Below are positions 44,358-53,262 of a DNA stretch of 64,000 nucleotides, one piece after another. Both the position numbers and the translations under genes were made by a program. The notes under the pieces were generated by a model that saw nothing but the letters and a program-made list of their open reading frames with translations, was not told where the DNA came from and ran no database searches. How positions within the stretch are numbered: the stretch's first letter is position 1; each line of letters opens with the position of its first letter. The stretch is from the NCBI GenBank assembly GCA_040878325.1, contig JBBDMM010000010.1, forward strand, positions 150,782 through 214,781. Direction: 5' to 3'. The stretch is from Acidimicrobiia bacterium. GTDB lineage: Bacteria; Actinomycetota; Acidimicrobiia; Spongiisociales; UBA11373.

Positions 44358-45826
44358 TCGAGATACGAGGCAGCCTCGACGGGGAGGCGTTCGCCGACGC
44401 CGTCGTGTTGGGTGTGGGCGCCAACAAGGCACTCGACGATGCGGGGCGCTGGGTCGCGGAACGGATGCCCCGTCTGGATCGGCTTATGGACGAAGCCGAG
44501 TTCACCGGCAAGCCCGGGCAGACGCTCTCACTGGCGGGCTCCGGGGACGTTCCCTACAACCGGGTGGTGTTCGTCGGTCTCGGCTCCAAGCCAGACGCCG
44601 AGATCATTCGCCGGGCTGCTGGGTGTGGAGCTCGCTCGCTCCCGAAGGCGGTGATGGTGGCCACCACGCTGCACGCGGTTCCGGTCGATCGAGCAGCCGA
44701 GGCGACCGGGCTGGGGTTCGTTCTCGGCGCCTACACCTTCACCCGTCACAAGACCGATCCAAAGCCTTCGCTAACCACCTCGTTGGTGCTGCTCGGGGCG
44801 GATGACGCGTCCGTGGCGGAGGCACAGTTGGGTCGATCGATCGCCGGGGGAGTCAACCTCGCCCGCGACCTGATCAACACCCCAGCGATGGACAAAGCTC
44901 CGGAGGTGCTCGCCCAGGTAGCCCGCGACCTGGCTGCGCGCGTGGGAATGAATGTCCGGGTGCTCGACGAGAGGGAGATCGCCCAAGAGCGCCTCGGGGG
45001 GCTGTTGGGTGTCTCGCTCGGGTCGACCAAGCCCCCGCGCCTCGTAGAGCTTCGTTACGAACCCAAGGGTGCCAAGGGTTTCGTGGCGTTCGTCGGCAAG
45101 GGAATCGTGTTCGATTCGGGGGGCCTCTCGATCAAGCCCGCCGATGGCATGGAGACCATGAAGACCGACATGTCGGGCGCCGCTGCCGTCTTCGGGGCGA
45201 TGCAGGTGATCGCCGAGATGGGCCTTCCGGTGAGGGTGCTGGGGATCGCCCCACTCACCGAGAACATGCCGAGCGGATCGGCCGTGAGGCCGGGCGACGT
45301 CCTCGAGATCCGCAATGGCAAGACGATCGAGGTGCTCAACACGGATGCCGAGGGGAGGCTCGTTCTCGCCGACGGCCTGTCGCTGGCGGCCGAAGAGAAG
45401 CCGGATCTCATCGTCGACATCGCCACCCTCACCGGTTCGTGCAAGGCGGCACTGGGGGAAAAGATCGCCGGGCTGTTCGGGGGCGACGACGCTGCAGCCA
45501 TCGTGTCAGCCGCAGCGGAGGCGGCGGGCGAGCGCACCTGGCGGCTCCCCCTGCCCGACGACTACCGGAAGCTGATCGACTCGGAGGTCGCCGACATGAA
45601 GAACACCGGCGGCAAGTTCGGTGGGGCGATCACCGCGGCCTTGCTGCTCAAGGAGTTCGTGGGCGACGTGCCGTGGGTCCACCTCGACATCGCCGGCCCC
45701 GCCCGAGCGTCCGAAGCCGAGCACTACATCCCGAAAGGGGCGACGGGATTCGGCGTCCGCACCATGGTCGAGATCGTGCGACGGATGGCCGGTGGCGGCC
45801 CCGGCGAATCCCCTGACGGCGGCTGA
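44354..45826 (+). CDS. pepA: Leucyl aminopeptidase (M17)
   Basis: 490 residues. The catalytic domain carries KGIVFDSGGLSIKPADGME (metal-binding Lys/Asp), KTDMSGAAAV, NTDAEGRLVLADGL (the M17 signature) and ATLTGSCKAALG. The substrate-binding N-terminal domain precedes it. It is a cytosolic two-zinc exopeptidase. The start overlaps the adenosyltransferase gene. Confidence 0.95.
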   Translation: MIEIRGSLDGEAFADAVVLGVGANKALDDAGRWVAERMPRLDRLMDEAEFTGKPGQTLSLAGSGDVPYNRVVFVGLGSKPDAEIIRRAAGCGARSLPKAVMVATTLHAVPVDRAAEATGLGFVLGAYTFTRHKTDPKPSLTTSLVLLGADDASVAEAQLGRSIAGGVNLARDLINTPAMDKAPEVLAQVARDLAARVGMNVRVLDEREIAQERLGGLLGVSLGSTKPPRLVELRYEPKGAKGFVAFVGKGIVFDSGGLSIKPADGMETMKTDMSGAAAVFGAMQVIAEMGLPVRVLGIAPLTENMPSGSAVRPGDVLEIRNGKTIEVLNTDAEGRLVLADGLSLAAEEKPDLIVDIATLTGSCKAALGEKIAGLFGGDDAAAIVSAAAEAAGERTWRLPLPDDYRKLIDSEVADMKNTGGKFGGAITAALLLKEFVGDVPWVHLDIAGPARASEAEHYIPKGATGFGVRTMVEIVRRMAGGGPGESPDGG

Positions 45827-45843
45827 AGTAGCCTGATCGCCTA

Positions 45844-47112
45844 ATGGCTCGCCGCACGCTCGTTGCAGCCGTCCTGCTCGACCTAGCCGCGCTGCTGGTT
45901 GCGATGGAGATCGCCTCACTCGTCATCTTCGGCGATCCAATCCCGTGGCGGGCGCGGCCACAGTCGGGCACGATGCTCGCTTCGATTGTCGGCGGGGCAT
46001 TGCTCGGGCTCTTCATCGCCTTCCGTCCGGCGGCCACCGGAGTCCACCGCCCCTCGTACGGGCGTGCCCTGTCGATGTCGTTGATCACGCTCGCGACGGC
46101 GTCCGTCGGCCTGGTGTTCTTCCGGGGCTTCTGGTCCCGGGGGTTCGTGCTCGTCACGGTCACCGCGTGGCTCGGGATCGGGCTGATCCATCGTTGGATT
46201 CGGCGTCGACGGCCATGGACGGAGACCCTGGTGCTGGTCACGTCCGAGAAGGCACTCGTCGAGGACCTGCTGGCGGCTCCCCACGCCGATATCGCTTCTG
46301 TGCTCGATCCGTCCGGTATCGCGCCGGATCGGCTGGTCCCCGGCGCCACACTGGCGGTGGACCTGCGCTCGGTGCTGAGCGACGAGATGGCCCGCTTCGT
46401 GTCGTCCTGCAATCTCGCCGGCCTTCCGGTGCGGTCGATGACTTCTGCCTACGAGGATCACACGGGCCGGCTGCCCATCGTTCACCTGCACGAAGGTTGG
46501 GAGTTGACGGTGCCGTTGTCGGGCCGCACGTTGTATGTGCAGGTCAAGCGGATCGTCGACACTGCCCTGGTCCTCGTCACTCTCCCGCTCTCCCTCGTCC
46601 TGGGTTCTCTGATCGCTCTGGCCATCAAGATCGAATCGCGCGGCCCGGCGATCTACCGACAGGAGCGCATCGGGCTCGAGGGCAAGCCATTCCGGCTCTA
46701 CAAGTTCAGGACCATGCAGGTCGCCGAGGACCAATCGGCGCGGTTTGCAGAACGGGGTGACGGTCGGCTGACCCGGGTGGGGAGGGTGTTACGGCGCGTC
46801 CGCATCGACGAGCTCCCTCAGCTGTGGAACGTGCTGCGGGGCGACCTGAGCCTGGTCGGTCCCCGGCCCGAGCAGGAGCCGTTCGTGAAGGTGTTCTCCG
46901 AGTCGATTCCCTTCTACATGCACCGGCATCTGGTTCGCCCTGGTCTCACGGGGTGGGCTCAGGTGAACTTCGGGTACGCCGACAACGAGGCGGACACGGT
47001 AGAGAAGCTCTCGTTCGACCTCTACTACGTGAAGCACCTGTCGGTGTGGCTCGATCTCGAGATCCTCGGCCGGTCGGTGTGGACGGTGGTGTCGGGCTTC
47101 GGGGCTCGCTGA
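45844..47112 (+). CDS. Undecaprenyl-phosphate glycosylphosphotransferase (WbaP-like)
   Basis: 422 residues: four or five N-terminal hydrophobic helices, a soluble middle segment, then the C-terminal bacterial sugar transferase domain with a membrane-dipping helix (VKRIVDTALVLVTLPLSLVL). The domain has GPAIYRQERIGLEGKPFRLYKFRTM, RIDELPQLWNVLRGDLSLVGPRPE and RPGLTGWAQVN. It starts surface-polysaccharide repeat units by moving a sugar-1-phosphate to undecaprenyl phosphate. It is convergent with the flippase gene, leaving 3 bases between the stops. Confidence 0.94.
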   Translation: MARRTLVAAVLLDLAALLVAMEIASLVIFGDPIPWRARPQSGTMLASIVGGALLGLFIAFRPAATGVHRPSYGRALSMSLITLATASVGLVFFRGFWSRGFVLVTVTAWLGIGLIHRWIRRRRPWTETLVLVTSEKALVEDLLAAPHADIASVLDPSGIAPDRLVPGATLAVDLRSVLSDEMARFVSSCNLAGLPVRSMTSAYEDHTGRLPIVHLHEGWELTVPLSGRTLYVQVKRIVDTALVLVTLPLSLVLGSLIALAIKIESRGPAIYRQERIGLEGKPFRLYKFRTMQVAEDQSARFAERGDGRLTRVGRVLRRVRIDELPQLWNVLRGDLSLVGPRPEQEPFVKVFSESIPFYMHRHLVRPGLTGWAQVNFGYADNEADTVEKLSFDLYYVKHLSVWLDLEILGRSVWTVVSGFGAR

Positions 47113-47115
47113 CCG

Positions 47116-48357
47116 TCAGGCGGTTGACCTCGAGCTCCTGACGATCATCGTCACGATCAGGGCGAAGGCGACGGCTTCACCGACGAGAAAGCCGGCACCC
47201 ACCCGGGCGCTGGGGCTTCCCTCGGCGACCATCACTGTGAGGGAAGCCGCCGCCAGTCCGAAGGCCCAGGAGACGGCGAGCTTCCCTGTCGCCCGCATCG
47301 CGATGAGGATCTGCTGGGCGAAGAGGGCGATCGTTGCGATGGCGACGCCGGCAGCGGCATAGGCGGCGAGGGTCGCGGTTGGTCGGAACACTTCGCCGAG
47401 GAGGAACGCCACCAGGTCGGGTCCCACCGCCCGACCCACCGCGTAGCCGAGCGCCCCGCCGACTGCTCCGAGTGCGCCGAGGCGCCATGCCCAAAGGCGG
47501 ATCGTTGCCTGATTTCCACTCTGCACGAAGCGGGTGAAGGGGGGAAGGACCCGGGCGATGAGGCTGTAGGAGACGGTCAGCGGCGCCCGAAACAGCAGGA
47601 ACGTTTCGAAAAAGACGCTGACTTCTGCCGACGATGCCCGGAGAGCGCCGACGACCAGGGGACCGGCGGCAACGATCGTCTGCGATGCGGCGTTGGCGGC
47701 AACGAACGTCGCCAGCCCCGAGCCGGAACCCCGGGAGTTCTCCCCGGTGCGGCGGAACGGCTCCGCACGGAACGGCAGCCAGATCCACACCACCAGCGAA
47801 CCGGCGACCAGCGTCCAGCCGAGCCCTACCGCGCCGACCCCAACGGCCAGCAGGGTCGCGGCTAGAACCAGGCGGAACACCGATTCGGCCAGGGTCGAGA
47901 GCCCGTACTCCTTGAAGCGGCGGTGCCCGGCAAGCATGCCCCGGGCGAGCGCGAATCCGCCATAGCCCGCGATGAGGGCGGCGATTATCACGAGGTAGGT
48001 GGTTTCGCCGTGGAGCAGCCGGTCGAGCGCCAGCGCAGTGAAACCCGTGGAGACGATCACCGAAAGGACGATCACGCCAATGAACAGCCGCCAGGGCCCG
48101 GCGTCGGGATCATCCGAGCTCAACCGGCGGATCGTCAGCTGCTCCATGGGCACGAACACGATGGTCAGCACGAGAAACTGGATGGTCCACAGGACAGTGA
48201 TCGGGGCGAATTCGGTGGGGCCAAGGGCTCGGCCCGCGATCAGTTGGAACAGGTAGGCGGAGAGCGCGGCCACCAGGGTGCCGACGACCATATAGGCGGT
48301 GCCCGAGCCAGGGGCTCGGGCGGCGAGGGGCGAGGTCGTGTCGGTGGGGTCGGTCAT
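47116..48357 (-). CDS. Polysaccharide/lipid-II-type flippase (MOP superfamily)
   Basis: 413 residues with ~12 hydrophobic helices. The N-terminal ARALGPTEFAPITVLWTIQF region and paired six-helix halves are typical of Wzx-like O-antigen or exopolysaccharide flippases. Together with the neighbouring glycosylphosphotransferase it suggests a cell-surface polysaccharide export unit, although glycosyltransferases other than the next gene are not present. Confidence 0.85.
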   Translation of the reverse strand: MTDPTDTTSPLAARAPGSGTAYMVVGTLVAALSAYLFQLIAGRALGPTEFAPITVLWTIQFLVLTIVFVPMEQLTIRRLSSDDPDAGPWRLFIGVIVLSVIVSTGFTALALDRLLHGETTYLVIIAALIAGYGGFALARGMLAGHRRFKEYGLSTLAESVFRLVLAATLLAVGVGAVGLGWTLVAGSLVVWIWLPFRAEPFRRTGENSRGSGSGLATFVAANAASQTIVAAGPLVVGALRASSAEVSVFFETFLLFRAPLTVSYSLIARVLPPFTRFVQSGNQATIRLWAWRLGALGAVGGALGYAVGRAVGPDLVAFLLGEVFRPTATLAAYAAAGVAIATIALFAQQILIAMRATGKLAVSWAFGLAAASLTVMVAEGSPSARVGAGFLVGEAVAFALIVTMIVRSSRSTA

Positions 48358-48430
48358 TGAGGGAGCGCTGTCGTCAGCGAAACCGGAGCGTAATCCGGGG
48401 TTGTCCGATTACTGAATAGGCTGCGTCGCC

Positions 48431-49843
48431 GTGGACATCATCGAACGCCCCCTCGAGCCAGTTCAGCGCGATCGCTCGCGGTGGTGGTGGCTCTTTCTGG
48501 TGTTCACCGCGGTGCCTTTGATCATCTGGTGGGTGGCGTGGTATCCGGGAATCCTGTCCATCGAATCACTGACGCAGCTTGCCGAGGTCGACTCCGCCGA
48601 CTTCACCAACGAGATCCCAGCGATCCATTCGATCCTGGTGTGGCTCATCACTCGCATCTGGGATTCGCCGGCAGCAGTGACGCTGGTACAGGTGGCCGCG
48701 ATGGTGGCGCTGCTCGGCGCGTACATCAGGCGGAGCCATGGCGTCGGCGTCCCGTGGTGGCTGGGGGGCATCACGATCCTGGTGTTCGGATGGCTCCCCG
48801 CCGTCGGGGCCACCACGATCGCCCTCGAAGTACAGGTTGCCCAGACCCTCGTCGCCATCTGGGTGCTCGTCGAGTTGATGGCGCTTGCGCCCGATTCCGT
48901 CCGCTACCTGCGGGATCCGTGGGCCTTGGCCCGCCTGAGTACTGCCCTGGGGATGGCCTGGTTGTTCGACCACGCAGGTCTGGTGGTGGTGGTCCTGGTG
49001 TTTGGCGCCCTCGCATTGGGTTTCCGGCGGTCCGTCGGGTTGCTGGGGGCGCCGGTCGCGGGAGCGGTGGCACTTTTCCTCCTCGTCCAGGGCCCGCTGT
49101 ACGCGGCGTTCTCGGTGGATCGCGCGGTGGCACCTCTCGGTGAGGCGTACGCCCCGGAGGTCGCCGCGGTATATCACCATGATGCTGGCTGGTTCAGCGA
49201 CGCCGACCTGGCGTTGCTCGCCGCGGTGGCCGATCTCGAGGTGTGGGACGCCGCCTACACCTGTGTCGATGGCGCGGCCCTGATCGGCGACCGCGAGTTC
49301 GACACCTTGGTGATCCGGGCCGACCCCGGGGCCTACCGCGGGTTGCTGTTCAGGGCCGCTGGCTCGCACCCGACCACCGTCGCCGGTCATCGGTGGTGCG
49401 CTGCCGGGGTGCTGTTGGTGCCCGGACAGCCCTTTGGCGAGAGATTCTCGACCTACGTCTACAACGTCCCCCCCAACGAGTTGGGAATCGTCCGGGACTC
49501 ACTGTGGGTGCCGGGGTTCAACGCCACCAAGGCGATTTTGGTGCGCACCGATCAGCCCGACCGACTCTGGATGTTCTGGCGGGCAGGCACCATCGTGTGG
49601 CCCGCACTGGCGGGTATCGCCGCCCTGGCCGTGCGGCGAAGGCACTTGGCATGGCCGGGGCTGGCGCTCGTCGCGTTCTTGGTCCTGGCAGTGCTGACGG
49701 TGAGAGAGCCGTCCTTCAGGGAGTCGTTCGCGGTGTACTCCCTGTCGTTGCTGAGCCTCCCGCTGTGGTGGTCGGCGTTCCGTGAGGCCAGGACCCGCAG
49801 CACCGGCCCACCCGGAGGCGAACCGGTCAGCGACAGTCGGTGA
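48431..49843 (+). CDS. Multi-pass membrane protein, DUF6020/GT-C-like
   Basis: 470 residues with about nine hydrophobic helices. The first extracytoplasmic loop reads WYPGILSIESLTQLAEVDS, resembling the YPG-x-x-S-x-D/E-S-x-x-Q start of DUF6020 membrane proteins, thought to be GT-C-type glycosyltransferases. A large loop (~residues 235-360) lies outside the membrane and has paired cysteines. Its last 17 bases overlap the convergent SpoIID gene. Confidence 0.75.
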   Translation: MDIIERPLEPVQRDRSRWWWLFLVFTAVPLIIWWVAWYPGILSIESLTQLAEVDSADFTNEIPAIHSILVWLITRIWDSPAAVTLVQVAAMVALLGAYIRRSHGVGVPWWLGGITILVFGWLPAVGATTIALEVQVAQTLVAIWVLVELMALAPDSVRYLRDPWALARLSTALGMAWLFDHAGLVVVVLVFGALALGFRRSVGLLGAPVAGAVALFLLVQGPLYAAFSVDRAVAPLGEAYAPEVAAVYHHDAGWFSDADLALLAAVADLEVWDAAYTCVDGAALIGDREFDTLVIRADPGAYRGLLFRAAGSHPTTVAGHRWCAAGVLLVPGQPFGERFSTYVYNVPPNELGIVRDSLWVPGFNATKAILVRTDQPDRLWMFWRAGTIVWPALAGIAALAVRRRHLAWPGLALVAFLVLAVLTVREPSFRESFAVYSLSLLSLPLWWSAFREARTRSTGPPGGEPVSDSR

Positions 49844-51944
49844 AGCTCTCGAGTCCGACAGTGCCAGCGAGGGTGCGCCTGGTTTCGGAGCCGACGACCC
49901 CATCGATCATCAGACTGCTCCCCTTCTGGAAAACCTTCAGCGCCTTCTCGGTCTGCGGGCCGAATACCCCATCGGCGGAGCCGGGGTTGTATCCGATGAG
50001 CTTGAGGAAGTGCTGGAGTTGGCGCACGTCTGACCCCGAGACACCCGCCTTGAGAACCCGGGCCTCGAGACGGAGGAATTCCGCGTACTGGGCCGCGGTG
50101 GCGATGGTGGCGACCTCGGATCGCGTAATGCTGCCCACGATGCCATCCGCCGGGAGATTGCGGGATGTCTGGAACTTCCTCACGGCGTTCACCGTCTTCG
50201 ACCCGTAGACACCGTCGACGGGACCGGGGGCGTAGCCGATCGCCTTGAGGAACGCTTGGAGCTCCCTGACCGATCGACCCGAGGCGCCGGCCCACAGGAC
50301 CACCTGCTGGCGGACGAGGCTGTCGACCACAGGTGGCGCGATGCACGCCGTGGTGGTCCCGCCGGAGGGTGAGGTCGTCACGGTGGTGGCGGGCGCGGTC
50401 GTCGAAGTCGTGGTGGGGACGGGCAGTGTGGTCGCGCCCGCAGTGGTTGTCGTCACCGCCGGCACCGTTGTGGTGGTGGGGAGGGACGGCACCGTCGTGG
50501 TGGTGGGGAAAGGCGGTTCGGTAGTGGTGGTGGTCGTCGGGAAAGTGGGGAGTGTCACCGGCGATGTCGTCGTCGTGGTCGTGGTCGTGGTCGTGGGCGG
50601 CGGGCTGGGCGGCGCCGGCGTGGCGCACCCCGTGGGCGCTCCACCATCCGAGACCGAGATCACCTGCATCGATCGGAGGCTCAGGATCCCGCGCAGGTCC
50701 CTCGTCTTGTAGGCCCGGGGCCCGCCGGACCCGTAGAAGGTGATCTCGAGGGCGGCACCGGTGGTCGAGCACTTGGTGATCGCCAGCCCGGTGACGGAGG
50801 TCATCCCGGGGAGCAGGGAGGCGAGCTGGCTTCCGGAGAACTGACGGGTCCACCGGGCGTGCGAGTTGCCGACCTCGGGCAGCTGGCTCCAATGGTCATC
50901 GACCGAGCGCAGGTAAGGCGCCGAGCTGGAGAACCCGTCTTCGGAGTTCTCGGTCCAGCCGAAGGTGCTGGAGGAGTAGTAGGTGGGAATCGGGGTGAGC
51001 TGACCGCCAACCTTCACCGACGGGTGGGTCATCACCTTTCCTTCGGTGTTCCGAACGGCGTCGATCCATGCCTGGGTCCCATGCCCCCAGCCGACATAGC
51101 TCTGGTCCACGGTCGTGTCGTAAAGCGAGCACCAGCACCAGGGTCGATCCTCCGGCGCGGCCCGGGCAATGATCTTCGAGTATGCGTAGGACCGGGCCGC
51201 CACCGCCTGGGCCTCGAGCGCCGCCATTCCTCCCGAGTTGCCCCAGTAGTAGGGCATCTCGGAGATGCCGAGGATGTAGTCCTCGATGCCGAGCTCGACG
51301 GAGAGATTCACCGTGTTGGTGTTGTTGTCTGGTCGGATCCGGAGCCCACCGCGGGAGTAAGTGCATGGCTGCGCCCGGCTGCCGGTGGTGAGATTCCAAT
51401 TCATGAGTGTGCAGCCATCGAGGATCACGCCCGCGGTTGGCGAGTCGGCAAAACCGTCCCATTCGGCGTCGATGGTGCAAGGGCCGGTGAAGCTCCCGCC
51501 CGGAGCGTCGACACGGCAGCTCCCCCCGTTGAGGCGGGTGACGGTCACGATCTGGCCCGCGCTTGCGGCGACCGAGCCGGCAGTGGAGGTGAAGGTCACG
51601 GGGGAGTTGGGTGCCGCCCCGATCGAGCGAACCGTCAGCGAGAGCACCTGCCGCTCCATCGTCAGATTCACCCAGATGGGCTCGTTCCCCAGGGCAGGGG
51701 ACACGTTGCCGGGAGTGGCGCCGGTGAAGTAGTGAGACATGATCTCCTGCCATGAGTAGCCGGCGCGGGCCATCCCGTAGGCGCCGAACTGGCTCATGCC
51801 GACCGAATGCCCGAACCCACCACCTTCGAGGGTGAACGTAGGCGCGGCGCGGGCGGGTAGTGCCGGCAACAGCGCAAACACGATGGCGACCGCCCCGGCC
51901 ACCAATATGCGGCGCTGCAACGACGGCGAGTAGCCATCATGCAT
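49827..51944 (-). CDS. Secreted SpoIID/LytB-domain protein with two C-terminal peptidoglycan-binding domains
   Basis: 705 residues. Signal peptide (ILVAGAVAIVFALLPALPARA), then a SpoIID domain (GGFGHSVGMSQFGAYGMA, ~residues 42-60; ELGIEDYILGISEMPYYWG; EAQAVAARSYA; STFGWTENSED). A ~95-residue Thr/Pro linker follows, and finally two PG_binding_1 repeats (GRSVRELQAFLKAIGYAPG...; GSDVRQLQHFLKLIGYNPG...). SpoIID is a lytic transglycosylase acting on peptidoglycan in endospore formers. Here it probably remodels the wall in growth or division, since nothing suggests sporulation. It contains several Cys that may form disulfides. Confidence 0.92.
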   Translation of the reverse strand: MHDGYSPSLQRRILVAGAVAIVFALLPALPARAAPTFTLEGGGFGHSVGMSQFGAYGMARAGYSWQEIMSHYFTGATPGNVSPALGNEPIWVNLTMERQVLSLTVRSIGAAPNSPVTFTSTAGSVAASAGQIVTVTRLNGGSCRVDAPGGSFTGPCTIDAEWDGFADSPTAGVILDGCTLMNWNLTTGSRAQPCTYSRGGLRIRPDNNTNTVNLSVELGIEDYILGISEMPYYWGNSGGMAALEAQAVAARSYAYSKIIARAAPEDRPWCWCSLYDTTVDQSYVGWGHGTQAWIDAVRNTEGKVMTHPSVKVGGQLTPIPTYYSSSTFGWTENSEDGFSSSAPYLRSVDDHWSQLPEVGNSHARWTRQFSGSQLASLLPGMTSVTGLAITKCSTTGAALEITFYGSGGPRAYKTRDLRGILSLRSMQVISVSDGGAPTGCATPAPPSPPPTTTTTTTTTTSPVTLPTFPTTTTTTEPPFPTTTTVPSLPTTTTVPAVTTTTAGATTLPVPTTTSTTAPATTVTTSPSGGTTTACIAPPVVDSLVRQQVVLWAGASGRSVRELQAFLKAIGYAPGPVDGVYGSKTVNAVRKFQTSRNLPADGIVGSITRSEVATIATAAQYAEFLRLEARVLKAGVSGSDVRQLQHFLKLIGYNPGSADGVFGPQTEKALKVFQKGSSLMIDGVVGSETRRTLAGTVGLESFTDCR

Positions 51945-51979
51945 ACCCTCCGCATCGGAGGGTCTCTTGGGTGGGTTGA

Positions 51980-52744
51980 CTAGTTTCTTTGGGTGGTGAC
52001 GAGCCGCGCCACCAGATCAGGGACCACCTCGCCGGCGGCCCCTTCGACGATCACCGTCGCCAGGTCGTCGAGCTCGGTGGGTCCCCGGTTGACGATCACC
52101 ATCGGATGGCCCGCCTCGACGACCTCGATGGGGAACGAGGCGGCGGGGAATACCGAAAGCGTGGAACCGATGGCGAGAACCCCGTCGGCATCGCCCGTGG
52201 CGATGGTGGCTCGCATCAGCGCTCTACGGGGCAGAGCCTCACCGAAGAAGACCACCGCCACCTTGAGGATGCCCCCGCAAAGGAGACATGCGGGATCGTC
52301 CTCCCCGGCGGAGACGCGTGCGGCGACGACCGCGGTCGCCTGGCCATCGCCGCAATCGAGGCAGACGGTCTCGCCGGCGTTTCCGTGGAGTTCGATCACC
52401 ATGTCCTCCGGGAGGCCGGCCGCCTGATGGAGCCCGTCGATGTTCTGGGTGATGCACGCCTCCATCAGATCCGCCCGCCACAGGTCGACGATCGCCCGGT
52501 GAGCCGCGTTGGGAACGGCCCCGAGCACGCCGGACGCGGTTCGCATCCTCCACGACGCCCGCCGGGTCTCGGGGTTCTCGAGATAGCGGGAGTAGGTGAA
52601 CTCTTCGGGATCTACCTTGGTCCAGACCCCCTCGGGCCCGCGAAAATCCGGGATGCCCGATTCGGTAGAGATCCCCGCTCCGGTGAAGACGAGGAGTCGA
52701 CGGCAATCGAGGAGAGCCGCGGCCGCGGCGAGAGCCTGCACCAC
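51980..52744 (-). CDS. cobB: NAD-dependent protein deacylase (sirtuin)
   Basis: 254 residues. NAD-binding FTGAGISTESGIPDFRGP, TQNIDGLH, the catalytic histidine in ELHGNAG, a zinc site made of VCLDCG...ACLLCGG, and VFFGEALP. It deacetylates or deacylates lysines using NAD. The GTG start follows GGAGG very closely, so a slightly later start cannot be excluded. Confidence 0.94.
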   Translation of the reverse strand: MVQALAAAAALLDCRRLLVFTGAGISTESGIPDFRGPEGVWTKVDPEEFTYSRYLENPETRRASWRMRTASGVLGAVPNAAHRAIVDLWRADLMEACITQNIDGLHQAAGLPEDMVIELHGNAGETVCLDCGDGQATAVVAARVSAGEDDPACLLCGGILKVAVVFFGEALPRRALMRATIATGDADGVLAIGSTLSVFPAASFPIEVVEAGHPMVIVNRGPTELDDLATVIVEGAAGEVVPDLVARLVTTQRN

Positions 52745-52762
52745 CCTCCGATCGTAGGGCGG

Positions 52763-53191
52763 TCAGCCTTCCAGCAGCCTCCGGTATTCGGCGCGGAGAG
52801 CCGGGTGGAGCCGGCGCAACTGGCTCGCCCCGAGGTACGGCACCCGCGGCCTCACCAATACGATCGGCCCCTCGCGTTCGATCAACCCCTCGGCGGCGAG
52901 GATGCCGAGATGGAGGGGCTCCCGCAGCCTTCGCCCGCTTCGGGTCGCGGCGATGAGTCGGAGGAGGTCGGCGACCGCGCCCGGTCCGACGATGGCGGTC
53001 CAGAATCGCCGAACCGCCGGGTCGGGTGGCTCGTGCCCGGGTGTGTCGTGCTCGAAAGCCAGGGCGGCGATGATCGGCCGGGGGAGGGCGGTGGGGCGGA
53101 AGGCCGTCGTGGTGCCCGGGGCTGGCGCGGCTTCCATCTCGATGGGAGGACGGGCATCTCGACGGAGGATCCCGGGCACCACGGCGGTCAT
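52763..53191 (-). CDS. Hypothetical protein
   Basis: 142 residues, Arg- and Pro-rich, no signal peptide or membrane helix. The second half (FWTAIVGPGAVADLLRLIAATRSGR...LGILAAEGLIEREGPIVLVRP) has the spacing of a small helical domain but no family was recognised. It lies downstream of an unusually AT-rich segment that probably holds its promoter, and upstream of cobB. Confidence 0.55.
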   Translation of the reverse strand: MTAVVPGILRRDARPPIEMEAAPAPGTTTAFRPTALPRPIIAALAFEHDTPGHEPPDPAVRRFWTAIVGPGAVADLLRLIAATRSGRRLREPLHLGILAAEGLIEREGPIVLVRPRVPYLGASQLRRLHPALRAEYRRLLEG

Positions 53192-53245
53192 GTCAGGTTG
53201 ATATCAAATAACAGCAGTTGAATGCAATAGCATCGACTAGGAGCG
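53192..53245 (-). promoter_or_regulatory. AT-rich promoter-like segment with palindrome TTGATATCAA
   Basis: The only clearly AT-rich stretch in this part of the window. TTGATATCAA (53198-53207) is a perfect 10-bp palindrome starting 7 bases upstream of the ATG of the minus-strand gene. On that strand TTGCAT lies 16-17 bases upstream of GATATC/ATATCA, a plausible -35/-10 pair that would give a nearly leaderless transcript. Confidence 0.4.
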
Positions 53246-53262
53246 CGAAATGATTCCCTGCG

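Noticed and set aside
50345-50610. GTGGT/GTCGT low-complexity stretch considered as a DNA repeat element
   Set aside because: It is simply the coding sequence (complement) of the Thr-rich linker of the SpoIID protein.
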